A stretch of 64,000 nucleotides of DNA from CAZGXI01 sp964529715 (GCA_964529715.1 CAZGXI010000028.1:1-64000), one strand, 5' to 3'; counted from the stretch's first letter, positions 43,293 through 52,239 are shown. Translations and numbers: made by a program. The notes: generated by a model not told the origin, from the letters alone.

Positions 43293-44539
43293 GACTCAGG
43301 CTGCAAAACACGGCGCTGTTCAAAGGGTGGTCCGGGCTGCGCGTCGCCTGGAGCGCCGCCGAGCAGAGGGTTGCGGCGGCGCTTTTTTTGTGGGGCGTCG
43401 GCGAGGGCCTGTGGATATACATCCGCCCGCTGTACATCGCCGAACTGGGCGGCAGCCCGCTGGAGATCGGCCAGGTGTTAGGTCTGGCAGGGTTGGGCGC
43501 GGCGCTGGTGATGTTGCCGACGGGCCGCCTGATCGACCGTTTCGGTCCGCGCCGCCTGATGATCCCCGGCTGGTGGCTGGGGCTGGCCGGGACGGTCGGG
43601 CTGGCCCTGGCCCCAGACTGGCGCTGGTCGATCCCGGCATTTGTCCTTTATGCGGTATCGTCATTTGCCGTCCCGGCGATCAACGCCTATATCGCTCAGG
43701 AAGCGATGGCGCATCACGTCTCATCCGATCCGCGTGTCGCGCAGTCGGCCATTGCCCGTACCAACGCTGCCTATCTCTCCGGCGCGATCTTGTCGCCGCT
43801 GGCGGGAGGCTGGTTGGGGGAGCTATTCGGCCTGCGAGCAGTGTTCTGGATTTCCGCCGTCTGGTTTGTCCTTTCGCTGTGGGTTGTGCTCGGTGCGCCC
43901 GGCCTGACCGGTTCACGCCCTCTGGCGGGTGAGCCGCAGCAGGCCATCTCCGGCACGCCTGGGCGATGGTTTTCGGTGGTGCAGGCGCGCGTTTTTGTGT
44001 CGCTGGCGATCCTGTTCTTTTTCATGGCGATGGGTTATACGCTCGTCCCAACCTACCTAGAAAACGTGCTCGGCCTGCCAGTAGGATTGATCGGCGGTCT
44101 GGGCGCGGCGACCGCCGCCGGCGGGGTGTTCTGGATGCTGGCTTTGCGACGACGTCCTCCGCGTCTGGCGCTGATGACGGCTATTGGGCTGGTGGTGCTG
44201 GCACTGGCCGCGCTGCTGTACGGTTCAGCAGGATGGGCGCAGTTGCCCGTTCTGATCGGCGTTTACTTCCTGTTGGGGGCCTACCAGACAGCGCGGGTGC
44301 TCTCGCTGAGCGTCGCCAGTCAACACGTCTCACCCGCGCGGCGCGGGACCAGCTTTGGCCTGGTGGAAATGTTGTTCGGCCTGGGCAGCTTTTTTGGCCC
44401 TGCGATTGCTGGCTGGCTCTATGGCGGCGTGTCGGCGCAGACGCCGTTCCTGGTGGCGCTGGCGGTTTTGCTGGCGCTGTTGGGGCTGGGCTGGTTTATT
44501 TTCCGTCCCCCCGATGCACAACCCGTCCTGAATGCCTGA
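43289..44539 (+). CDS. Major facilitator superfamily transporter
   Basis: This 416-residue protein has about 12 membrane helices and the MFS loop motif between helices 2 and 3 (LPTGRLIDRFGPRRLMI). The first 25 residues are a basic cytosolic stretch. The substrate is unknown; its layout suits a drug or metabolite exporter. It is translationally coupled to rsmI. Confidence 0.88.
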   Translation: MRLRLQNTALFKGWSGLRVAWSAAEQRVAAALFLWGVGEGLWIYIRPLYIAELGGSPLEIGQVLGLAGLGAALVMLPTGRLIDRFGPRRLMIPGWWLGLAGTVGLALAPDWRWSIPAFVLYAVSSFAVPAINAYIAQEAMAHHVSSDPRVAQSAIARTNAAYLSGAILSPLAGGWLGELFGLRAVFWISAVWFVLSLWVVLGAPGLTGSRPLAGEPQQAISGTPGRWFSVVQARVFVSLAILFFFMAMGYTLVPTYLENVLGLPVGLIGGLGAATAAGGVFWMLALRRRPPRLALMTAIGLVVLALAALLYGSAGWAQLPVLIGVYFLLGAYQTARVLSLSVASQHVSPARRGTSFGLVEMLFGLGSFFGPAIAGWLYGGVSAQTPFLVALAVLLALLGLGWFIFRPPDAQPVLNA

Positions 44540-44552
44540 GGTTTTTAGGCTA

Positions 44553-44584
44553 CCTGCTCCACCGTCCAGATACGGCGGAGCAGG
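44553..44584. terminator. Hairpin between convergent genes
   Basis: CCTGCTCC (44553-44560) pairs with GGAGCAGG (44577-44584) and CCGT with ACGG inside, around one A-C mismatch, with a 6-base loop. It lies in the 52-bp gap between the MFS gene and the sortase-fusion gene and could end both transcripts. Confidence 0.6.
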
Positions 44585-44591
44585 CGTTGTA

Positions 44592-47500
44592 TTAGGAGTT
44601 GTAAGTCAGTTGGCGCACCGGATGGGCCTGCACGACAAATCGTTCGTCGAACACGCCCCGGTATTCATTCCAGGTGGTGCAGGTGATCAGGGTCAGCGTC
44701 GGCTCACTGGTGGGATAGGCGACTTCCACATCGTTCGGCGCGACGGTGAAGATGTTAAACACCTGGAACTCGTAGATCGTTCCCTGTTCGGCCAGGAAGA
44801 TCGAGTCCCCGATTTGTATCTGGTTCAGGTCGCGGAACGGCCCCGGCACGCCGATGTCGATCTGGATGTGTCCGGCCAGTACCGTATTGCCGCCGGTCTC
44901 GACGTCTGCCTCGCTCACCCAGGTCGTTCCTTCCAGGAAGCCGATATTCTGTCCAAGGTCGCGCACATCCCAGGTGCGGTTGCGCAGGGGGACTTCGACG
45001 ATAGGCATCGGCGCATTGAGGTTCAGGCGTGGGATGAACAGTTCCCGTTCGTATTGGGGGATGAACGGCGGCGTCGGCGTGGGCGATGGCCCGCTGGTGG
45101 GCAGGGGGATCGATGTTGGGGTGGGGCGAGCGGCGGTTGCGGCGGCGGACGTTGCGACCGCCTGTTGCGTGGCCGTTTCGATTTCCGCCGTCGCTTCTTC
45201 GGCAATTGGCGTGCCTGCGCCGGGCATGGCGGGTTGCGTTTCTGCGCCTGCCTGGGGCTGTGACGGCCTGCCGACGCCGGAGAGCAGGGCGATCACGGCG
45301 ACCACGACGATCACTGCCGCCACGACTGCCCCGGCCAGAATGACCAACCGTAGCCCTCGATCCGGCTCCTGGGCGCTGAGGCCGAGCAACCCCACCAGCA
45401 GTAGCGCCAGCAGCCCGATCACTGCCCGGTGGTCGTGGGGCCGCCCTGCCGGGTCCACATCGACCCGGCCCGTTGTTGGCAGTAAACTCACATCTGGCGT
45501 AACCCGGATTGCCAGCGTATCGCAGATCACCGCCGCCGAGCCTGCTGGGTTGGCGCAGCCGATGTTCTGGATCAGTTCGCCGGCCTCCAATCCTTCGTCA
45601 GTCACACGGGTAATGATCGTCAGTGTGACCGTCTCATTGAAGGCGAGCGGCCCGGAGACAGCTGTGATCGGATTCTCCTCGGATTGCACTGTGCCGTTGC
45701 TGATGGTGACGCCTTCTGCCGTCAGGCTAAGGGGGAGCGTGTCGGTGATGGTAATACTATCTAGGGTTTCTGCGCCGGGGTTGCGCACGGTCAGCGTCCA
45801 GGTGACGATTCCGCCCGGTATGGCGTAAGGTACATCGGACGACTTGGTTATTTCCGGGTTGGCCCTACCAGGGATTGGCGTCCCGACAATGATGGGATTA
45901 CCTGTCGCGTCCACCGTGACCAGCGGCGTCGAGATGACGGCGCTGGCCATCACCGTGACCTGTGTCACGCCAGAAAGCCCCTGGCCGGTCACGTTCACGG
46001 TGTAAGTGAGCGGGTTGGGGTCGCCTGTAACGACCACGTGGCTGAAGGTGCCGATTGCCGCCTCGCCGGGGTTCAGGCTGCCCGCAGGCAGGTTGAACGT
46101 CACCGCGCCGCCCTGGCGATGCGGGCGGGGCTGACCGCCGATAGTCGTGGCCGTTGGTTGTGGCGTGACGGTCGGGATGACTCCGCTGCCCAGCGTGTAG
46201 CTGCCGGCGATGCCGCTGATTGGGCCAATGCCGAGGTTGGCGATGGTGACGGTGTATTCAATCGTCTCGCCTGTGCGAGCTACGTCCCGGTTGGCGGTGA
46301 CGCCGATCACCAATTTGGGCCGTAGCACGGCCAGACTGAAAGTATCGTTGTCCGTTACAGGACGGTTGAATCCCTCCACGACGCCTGTGACGGTCGTCGT
46401 GTTCACGACCGAGTCGGGATCGGTCGTTTGGACGATGCGAGTCCAGCGGACGTCCATGCTCTGCCCGACTTCCAGGGTGCGCGCGGGCAGCGCGCTGACG
46501 AGTGATCCATACAGGCTATCGATAGCAGCGATGTTGGTGAGCCGCGTGTTGCCCATGTTGGCGATGCGGGCAATGTAGGTGATGGTTGTTCCTTCCATCG
46601 CCGAGGTTCGATTGCCGTCAGTGCTCAACGTCACGGAGATGCTGGGCGATACGGTGCCCACGAACAGCACCGACTCGCTCGATACGACTGTGCCGCCGGG
46701 GTCGGTGCCCTCAATGCGTAGCGACACGAACAGGGTATTGCTGACGCCATAGGGCACGACGTAAGCGCGATCCACGTTGTAGCTCTGGTTGGGCAGCAGG
46801 GTCAGGCCGCTGGCAATCGTGCCCATCTGCGGGCTGGTCAGGCGGACATTGGTCAGCGTGGTCAGGCCGGTGTTGATGGCCGTCGCCCGGAACGTAATGG
46901 AATCGCCGATGAAGAACCGGCACGGCGCGCTGCAATTGATCGCCCGCAGCAGGCCGAAGACAGCCCCATCCACGCTCAGGGTTACGGTGGCACTATCGCT
47001 GCCCTGCACGTTGGTCGTACCGCTGGTGCCGGAGGCATACAGAGTCCAGGTGAGGGCCGGGCCGTCGCTGGCCTGGACGGTGTAGTTGAACGTGGCGACG
47101 ACGCTGCTGTTGGGCAACAGGCTTGCACCTTGCAGCAGGTCAACTGTGCCGCCGTTGCTGGCCGTCGCGTAGGCAGTCACGTCAGTTAGCGGTGTTGTGC
47201 TCCGGTTGGTGATGATGGCCGTGTAATTGATCTGCTGTCCGACGTTGGCCGTGTAGTCGTCTGCAATCAGCACGGCCTGAATATCCAGGCTGTCTGGAGA
47301 GAGAACGCTGACACTGGCATTGGCCGTGTCGGTCAGGGTCGCACCGCTCGCCGTCCGCGCAGATACCGTGACGGCGTTGATGACCGGATTGCCATCCGTA
47401 TCCTCAATAGCACGGGTGATGCTTGCCTGGGTGATGCTGCCGGGCGACAAAGGTGCTGCTGCGCTGACCGCCGGGGTGAATCGGGCCGTGATGTCTCCGC

Positions 47501-48452
47501 CGAGCAGTGGATCGTTTACCGTGATCGACGTGATATTCTGTGTACCAGTGTTTTCGACCCGGATGGTGTAGGTGATGTCGTCTCCGACCTCGCCGGAAAG
47601 CGGGCTGGCGCTTTTGGTGATGCGCACGCCCGGCGTGGTCGGGATGATTGTGACCGTCCCTGTGCCCGATTGGGTGATCAGGCCGTTGGTCACGTTGATC
47701 GTGCTGCTGAAGGTTCCCGACCCGCTGATGGTGGCGGTGTATGAACCGACGGCGCTCTGGCCCGGCAGCAGATCGAAGTTCGTGGCAGGCGCACCGCCGC
47801 TCACGCTGAAAGCCACCGGCGCGCCCGGCGGGTGCGGGCTATTGGCACCCAGATTGGTGATGGGATTGGAACTGGTGTTGTAGACGGTGACGGTGAACGT
47901 CACCACATCGCCGACCGCAGCCGTCAGCCGGTCAGGGGCATTTGTCACCACCAGTCTGCCGACGACGATCACTTCTGCCGTCGCAGGGGCCGAGATCGCG
48001 CCATTGGTTACAGTGACGGTGCTGGTGAACAGCGGCTGGCCCGTTATCGGATCGATGGTTGTGGCTGTGACCGGCGTGATGCTGGTGTAGGTACCCACCG
48101 CCAGATCGCCGGGATTCAAATTGAACGTGGTCAGAACCGGGCCAGAGCCGTTAACCTGAAAGCCGATGGGCGTTACCAGGTCGTGCGGGTTTACTGCACT
48201 CAGGCCGTTGACCGCGACAATGCCGATATTGGCGACGGTCACGGTGAACGTGACGACCGTTTCTCCCTCAATCACGGTCGCTGGGCTGGGATCGTTTGTC
48301 ACGGCGATCTGCCCACTCTGGAGCATCGTGCTCGCCGACTCGCTGCCTGCCGGAGCAGCTTGCGCCGGGAAGGACGCCCCGACTAGCGCGGCAGGCCCTG
48401 GCAGACCCAGCAGAGCCAGCACACCGAACCAGACCAGTAGTTTCTTCAGCAT
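44592..48452 (-). CDS. DUF11-repeat surface protein with LPTTG motif and fused C-terminal sortase
   Basis: The 1286-residue protein starts with a signal peptide (1-32). Eight immunoglobulin-like repeats of the DUF11 kind follow to about 980 (marks such as TFTVTVYNTSSNPITNL and ITYTIRVENTGTQNITSI). LPTTG stands at 991-995, then after 14 polar residues come two hydrophobic helices (about 1010-1025 and 1036-1060), a Thr/Pro linker and a sortase domain (about 1130-1286). Its likely catalytic residues are His1195 (VLAGHI), Cys1258 (TLITC) and Arg1271 (ERFVVQ). The two helices would put repeats and sortase both outside. The ATG at 48452 is chosen over 48569 because it begins the signal peptide. A promoter lies about 90 bp upstream. 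Confidence 0.88.
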   Translation of the reverse strand: MLKKLLVWFGVLALLGLPGPAALVGASFPAQAAPAGSESASTMLQSGQIAVTNDPSPATVIEGETVVTFTVTVANIGIVAVNGLSAVNPHDLVTPIGFQVNGSGPVLTTFNLNPGDLAVGTYTSITPVTATTIDPITGQPLFTSTVTVTNGAISAPATAEVIVVGRLVVTNAPDRLTAAVGDVVTFTVTVYNTSSNPITNLGANSPHPPGAPVAFSVSGGAPATNFDLLPGQSAVGSYTATISGSGTFSSTINVTNGLITQSGTGTVTIIPTTPGVRITKSASPLSGEVGDDITYTIRVENTGTQNITSITVNDPLLGGDITARFTPAVSAAAPLSPGSITQASITRAIEDTDGNPVINAVTVSARTASGATLTDTANASVSVLSPDSLDIQAVLIADDYTANVGQQINYTAIITNRSTTPLTDVTAYATASNGGTVDLLQGASLLPNSSVVATFNYTVQASDGPALTWTLYASGTSGTTNVQGSDSATVTLSVDGAVFGLLRAINCSAPCRFFIGDSITFRATAINTGLTTLTNVRLTSPQMGTIASGLTLLPNQSYNVDRAYVVPYGVSNTLFVSLRIEGTDPGGTVVSSESVLFVGTVSPSISVTLSTDGNRTSAMEGTTITYIARIANMGNTRLTNIAAIDSLYGSLVSALPARTLEVGQSMDVRWTRIVQTTDPDSVVNTTTVTGVVEGFNRPVTDNDTFSLAVLRPKLVIGVTANRDVARTGETIEYTVTIANLGIGPISGIAGSYTLGSGVIPTVTPQPTATTIGGQPRPHRQGGAVTFNLPAGSLNPGEAAIGTFSHVVVTGDPNPLTYTVNVTGQGLSGVTQVTVMASAVISTPLVTVDATGNPIIVGTPIPGRANPEITKSSDVPYAIPGGIVTWTLTVRNPGAETLDSITITDTLPLSLTAEGVTISNGTVQSEENPITAVSGPLAFNETVTLTIITRVTDEGLEAGELIQNIGCANPAGSAAVICDTLAIRVTPDVSLLPTTGRVDVDPAGRPHDHRAVIGLLALLLVGLLGLSAQEPDRGLRLVILAGAVVAAVIVVVAVIALLSGVGRPSQPQAGAETQPAMPGAGTPIAEEATAEIETATQQAVATSAAATAARPTPTSIPLPTSGPSPTPTPPFIPQYERELFIPRLNLNAPMPIVEVPLRNRTWDVRDLGQNIGFLEGTTWVSEADVETGGNTVLAGHIQIDIGVPGPFRDLNQIQIGDSIFLAEQGTIYEFQVFNIFTVAPNDVEVAYPTSEPTLTLITCTTWNEYRGVFDERFVVQAHPVRQLTYNS

Positions 48453-48539
48453 CGCCCTACCTCTCACCCGAACTCGCTGCGCCCATGCGCGCTTCTGTTG
48501 AGGCGGTTTTTCTACACCAGAGAGATTGTTCCTGCTACC

Positions 48540-48569
48540 ATTATCGACGCGCTTGACCCCGCGAGGCAA
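48540..48569 (-). promoter_or_regulatory. Candidate promoter of the adhesin-sortase gene
   Basis: On the minus strand TTGCCT (48569-48564) and GATAAT (48545-48540) are spaced by 18 bp, giving a leader of about 80 bases. Confidence 0.5.
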
Positions 48570-48635
48570 GTTACGGGTTTCGCTATTTTGTTACAGAGTT
48601 GTGCAGGATCGTTTGCACCGGGATGCAGCATTGCC

Positions 48636-48666
48636 TTGATTTTTGCGCTGCCCGCCGAGGTATACT
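48636..48666 (+). promoter_or_regulatory. Candidate promoter of the cobalamin adenosyltransferase gene
   Basis: TTGATT (48636-48641) and TATACT (48661-48666) are spaced by 19 bp, 30 bp before the ATG. The leader is too short for a cobalamin riboswitch. Confidence 0.45.
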
Positions 48667-48695
48667 TTGGGGATGAGAGATGCAAAGGATGGAAG

Positions 48696-49244
48696 ATGAA
48701 AATTTATACCAAGACGGGCGATTCCGGCGACACCAGCTTGTTCGGCGGGGGACGGGTGCGCAAGAGCGGTCTCCGTGTGGAAGCCTATGGCACGGTAGAT
48801 GAGTTGAACTCTATGCTTGGCCTGGTTCGCACCTATGCCTTGCCGGACCCTGCGCCTGCCTGGTTGGAGACGATCCAGAACGATCTATTTCAGGTCGGCG
48901 CAGACCTGGCGACCCCGCCGGACGCGAAGACGGCCTACATCGTTCGGGTGGATTCCGGGCCGATTGAGATGCTGGAACAGGCTATCGACCGGATGGAGGA
49001 GCAGCTTCCCTCGCTGCAAAACTTTATTCTACCGGGAGGCGTTCCTGCCGCTGCCACGCTTCATGTAGCGCGCACGATCTGTCGTCGTGCGGAGCGCATC
49101 TGCGTGGCGCTCAACGATGAACAAACCATCAACCCGAATGTAATGACGTATCTGAACCGGCTGTCAGACTTCCTGTTCGTGTTGGCGCGGTGGGCCAATT
49201 GGCAGGCGGGGGAAAGCGAAACCAGGTGGTCTGTACGCACGTGA
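48696..49244 (+). CDS. PduO-type ATP:cob(I)alamin adenosyltransferase
   Basis: The 182-residue protein has the N-terminal ATP-binding block MKIYTKTGDSGDTSLFGGGR, YGTVDELNSMLG, the FILPGG block and RTICRRAERICVAL, all diagnostic of the PduO family. It transfers the adenosyl group of ATP to cob(I)alamin to make coenzyme B12. No B12-dependent enzyme or other cobalamin gene is nearby. Confidence 0.94.
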   Translation: MKIYTKTGDSGDTSLFGGGRVRKSGLRVEAYGTVDELNSMLGLVRTYALPDPAPAWLETIQNDLFQVGADLATPPDAKTAYIVRVDSGPIEMLEQAIDRMEEQLPSLQNFILPGGVPAAATLHVARTICRRAERICVALNDEQTINPNVMTYLNRLSDFLFVLARWANWQAGESETRWSVRT

Positions 49245-49255
49245 GGGATGGGCGG

Positions 49256-50125
49256 CTACAGCGCCACGCGAAAGCCGACGACGTTATCCTGTCCTTGCGG
49301 ATAGTAGCAGTAGCGCGCCGCGCAGCGGGCGTCTTCTGGTCCATGATACCATGAGCCTCCGCGCACCACGCGCGGTTCGGCAGCATTAAAGGTGACAGCA
49401 GGACGCGGTGTGGTCAGAGGATAGCGGAGCAGCGGCGTGGCGCACCATTCCCACACGTTGCCTGCCATGTCTACACAGCCGTAGGGGCTGTCGCCCTGTG
49501 GAGAAAACTTACCTACCGGCGATAACCCGTTGGGACGTGGCCGTCTGAGCTGGGTCTCCCACGAGTCGCGCGACTGCTGGTTGACATTGCAGTACGCCGG
49601 ATTCCAGTCGTTTCCCCAGGGATAGCGACGGCCATCCGGCCCGCGCGCAGCCTTTTCCCATTCGATCTCGGTCGGCAGACGATAGGGCATCCCTGTTATC
49701 GCACTCAACCAGGTGCAGTACGCCTGCGCTGCGTACCAGCTTACGCCGACAACCGGGTAATCTGGCTGCCCGGACCAGGGTTCTTCGCCCCAATATTCGG
49801 GGCAGGTGATGCGGTTGCTGGTTTTCCAGACCCAGCCTGCGTCAGACCAGAAAACCGGGTTATCATAGCCGCCCGTCTGGATAAAGACCGCGAATTCCCG
49901 TACTGTCACCGGGCCGCGCGCGATCCTGTAGTCTGGCAGCACGATCTCGTGTGCAGGTTGCTCGCGCCGATACCATTCCAGCCGGTCGCCCTGAGTCTCC
50001 TGGCTCAGCCGCCGGACCTCACCCTGATCGGTGCCCATCGTGAACGGCCCCGCCGGGATCAGCAGCATTTCAGGCAGGATAGGGTCGGGCGATCTGGGAG
50101 GGGGGGGGCGGCGTCTGAAAAGCAT
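49256..50125 (-). CDS. Formylglycine-generating-enzyme-like protein (FGE-sulfatase fold) lacking the usual Cys pair
   Basis: The 289-residue protein has the SUMF1 fold blocks: LLIPAGPFTMGTDQG, NPVFWSDAGWVW, PVVGVSWYAAQAYCTWLS, YRLPTEIEWEKAARG, DMAGNVWEWC and VVRGGSWYHG. In true formylglycine-generating enzymes the GGS block is followed by two redox-active or copper-binding Cys; here the first position is lost (GGSWYHGPEDARCAARYC), so sulfatase activation is unlikely. It may be a member with another role. No sulfatase is nearby. The first 18 residues are basic/Pro-rich and no ribosome site precedes the ATG, so the true start is uncertain. Confidence 0.8.
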   Translation of the reverse strand: MLFRRRPPPPRSPDPILPEMLLIPAGPFTMGTDQGEVRRLSQETQGDRLEWYRREQPAHEIVLPDYRIARGPVTVREFAVFIQTGGYDNPVFWSDAGWVWKTSNRITCPEYWGEEPWSGQPDYPVVGVSWYAAQAYCTWLSAITGMPYRLPTEIEWEKAARGPDGRRYPWGNDWNPAYCNVNQQSRDSWETQLRRPRPNGLSPVGKFSPQGDSPYGCVDMAGNVWEWCATPLLRYPLTTPRPAVTFNAAEPRVVRGGSWYHGPEDARCAARYCYYPQGQDNVVGFRVAL

Positions 50126-50199
50126 GTATAACGTGTCTGAGTATCCAGGCTAACGAATCCGCAGGTCGGACGAATCGATGCGAAGCGAAAAGCGCAGCA

Positions 50200-50649
50200 C
50201 TACTCGCGCAGCAGTCCCAGGTGTCCCAGGATGGCATCCAGGCCGAGCAGGTAGCCGCGCCAGCCGAATCCCGCGATCTGACCGACGCACACCGGGGCCA
50301 ACAGCGATGTATGCCGAAACGGTTCGCGGGCGTGGATGTTGCTCAGGTGAACTTCCACGACCGGAATATCGATGCTGGCGATGGCGTCTCGCAGGGCGAC
50401 GGAAGTGTGCGTGTATGCGCCGGGGTTAAAGACGACGCCCACTGCCCAGTTACGGGCGATGTGCAGTGCGTCCAGCAACACGCCCTCGTGGTTAGATTGC
50501 TGCACGCGCACGTCTACACGCCGTCGCGCGGCGTGCGCTTTGATCCGTTCGTTGATCTCGTCCAGGGTCATCGTGCCATAGGTCTCCGGCTCGCGTTTGC
50601 CCAGCAAGTTCAGATTCGGACCGTGCAGGATCAGCAATTCCGTCGTCAT
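50200..50649 (-). CDS. aroQ: Type II 3-dehydroquinate dehydratase
   Basis: The 149-residue protein matches the dodecameric type II enzyme: LILHGPNLNLLGKREPETYG with the catalytic Tyr and Arg, QSNHEGVLLDAL, NPGAYTHTSVALRDAI and EVHLSNIHAREPFRH. It converts 3-dehydroquinate to 3-dehydroshikimate. The ATG overlaps the aroB stop (ATGA). It is the last gene of the aro operon. Confidence 0.96.
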   Translation of the reverse strand: MTTELLILHGPNLNLLGKREPETYGTMTLDEINERIKAHAARRRVDVRVQQSNHEGVLLDALHIARNWAVGVVFNPGAYTHTSVALRDAIASIDIPVVEVHLSNIHAREPFRHTSLLAPVCVGQIAGFGWRGYLLGLDAILGHLGLLRE

Positions 50650-51698
50650 GAATCGCGCATCTCCTCCAACACGGACAACACGGGTTCGGCTTCTATACCT
50701 TCCATGATAAGGGGTTTTCCGATTCCTTCCAAGAGGACAAAGCGGGCGCGTCCGTTCCGCCACTTCTTGTCCGTCGCCATGGCCTGCCAGAGGCCCTGCG
50801 GGTCGTAGCGGCCCAAACGGGTCGGCAGCCCTAAGGTTTGCAGCAGGGATTCTACCTGTGTCAGCAGGCTGGGGGCGCACAGGTTAAGCCTGATCGACAG
50901 CCGGACCGCTGCGACCAGCCCGATGGCTACCGCCTCGCCGTGTTTCCAGGTATAGCCGCTGACCTGTTCCAGGGCGTGGCCGAAGGTGTGCCCCAAGTTC
51001 AGGTGGGCGCGGATGTTCTGCTCGAACGGATCGGCTTCCACCACTTTCACCTTGACCGCCACCGCGCGCGGCACGAACTCCGCTGCCCGTTCCCTGCGCA
51101 GCAGAGCCGGATCGAGCAGGACCGGGTCGGCCAGCAGCCCGTGTTTGACCACTTCCGCCAGCCCGCAGCGCCATTCTACCTCTGGCAGGGTCGCCAGCAC
51201 GTCCGTATCGATCACGACCAGTTCCGGCTGCTTGAACGCCCCGACTAGGTTCTTACCTTCCGGCAGGTCTAGACCGGTCTTGCCGCCCACACTAGAATCG
51301 ACCATTGCCAGTAGGCTTGTGGGAACCTGCACCAGCCGCACGCCGCGCATATACGTGGCCGCGACGAAGCCCATCAGGTCGCCGATCACGCCGCCGCCCA
51401 GCGCCACGATCAGCCCGGCGCGATCCAGCCCCAGGCGCGCCAGCCCACTATAAACCACGTCTGCCGTTTCAAGCACCTTGTATTGTTCGCCATCCGGCAG
51501 AGTGATCACCACCGCGTTCGGCAGGCGTTCGCCCAGCGTGCGCCCATAGAGCGGGGCGAGCGTTTCGTTCGTGCCGACGGCAGTTCGCCCGGTCAGCCCG
51601 CGCGCCGCGAGGATTTCCGCCATGCGGCGGAGCGCGCCCGGCTCGAAGAGAATGTCGTATCCCCCCCCAGGGGCGTTCACGTGGATGATCTGTGCCAT
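50646..51698 (-). CDS. aroB: 3-dehydroquinate synthase
   Basis: The 350-residue NAD- and metal-dependent enzyme closes the carbocycle in the shikimate pathway. Visible marks are VALGGGVIGDLMGFVAATYMRG, TSLLAMVDSSVGGKTG, the metal-site Glu block GLAEVVKHGLL and LGHTFGHALEQ with the two metal His. It overlaps aroK by 22 bases and aroQ by 4. Confidence 0.96.
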   Translation of the reverse strand: MAQIIHVNAPGGGYDILFEPGALRRMAEILAARGLTGRTAVGTNETLAPLYGRTLGERLPNAVVITLPDGEQYKVLETADVVYSGLARLGLDRAGLIVALGGGVIGDLMGFVAATYMRGVRLVQVPTSLLAMVDSSVGGKTGLDLPEGKNLVGAFKQPELVVIDTDVLATLPEVEWRCGLAEVVKHGLLADPVLLDPALLRRERAAEFVPRAVAVKVKVVEADPFEQNIRAHLNLGHTFGHALEQVSGYTWKHGEAVAIGLVAAVRLSIRLNLCAPSLLTQVESLLQTLGLPTRLGRYDPQGLWQAMATDKKWRNGRARFVLLEGIGKPLIMEGIEAEPVLSVLEEMRDS

Positions 51699-52225
51699 GT
51701 GTCCAAAATTGCCTCTGCGGTCTGTTCCGGTGAAAGATGAGAGGTATCCAGGTGATAGGGCAGGGCAGCGTAAGCGTCGGCGCGGCCAGCGAGCAGCTCG
51801 CGCAGCCGGGCTTCGGGATCGGGCGCATGCAGTAGCGGGCGATCCCCGTTCCCGCGCAGGCGCGCCAGTAGGACTTCCGGCGCGGCGGTCAGGCAGATCA
51901 CGACTCCGCTTTGCAGCATCACCTCCCGGTTGGCCGGATCGACCAGCGCGCCGCCTCCGGTGGCGATCACCAGTCCGCGCTCCCGGCTCAGCTCACTGCA
52001 TAATGCGCGCTCCCTCTGCCGGAATGCGGTCTCGCCCTGCGTCTCAAAAATCTGCGCGACCGTCATTCCCGCCTGCCGCTCGATGACTGCATCCATGTCG
52101 ATAAAAGGTCGCCCCAGTCGCGCTGCCACGAGCTGCCCGACGGTCGTCTTGCCCGTGCCCATGAAGCCCGTCAGGATGAGATTCAGTTCTGAATTCTGAG
52201 TTTTGAGTTCTGAGTTGATCGTCAC
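51677..52225 (-). CDS. aroK: Shikimate kinase
   Basis: The 182-residue kinase phosphorylates shikimate. The P-loop is GFMGTGKTT (20-28), with DMDAVIERQAG binding shikimate and IATGGGALVDP. The first 15 residues (NSELKTQNSELN) come from a heptamer tandem repeat and are not part of the usual fold. No other ATG lies before the P-loop, so the repeat seems to be translated, unless a non-ATG start after it is used. Confidence 0.93.
   Translation of the reverse strand: MTINSELKTQNSELNLILTGFMGTGKTTVGQLVAARLGRPFIDMDAVIERQAGMTVAQIFETQGETAFRQRERALCSELSRERGLVIATGGGALVDPANREVMLQSGVVICLTAAPEVLLARLRGNGDRPLLHAPDPEARLRELLAGRADAYAALPYHLDTSHLSPEQTAEAILDTWHRSST
52187..52214. repeat. Tandem heptamer repeat at the aroK start
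   Basis: Four contiguous 7-base units of the form TTYTGAR occupy 52187-52214 (TTCTGAA, TTCTGAG, TTTTGAG, TTCTGAG). On the coding strand they encode the Asn-Ser-Glu-Leu-type N-terminus of AroK. The unit length is a multiple of seven, so gain or loss of one copy would shift the frame. Confidence 0.85.
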
Positions 52226-52239
52226 TGCTTTATCCGACG

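Noticed and set aside
48453..48695. Cobalamin riboswitch before the PduO gene
   Set aside because: The leader from the candidate promoter is only about 25 bases and no B12-box-like sequence was seen.
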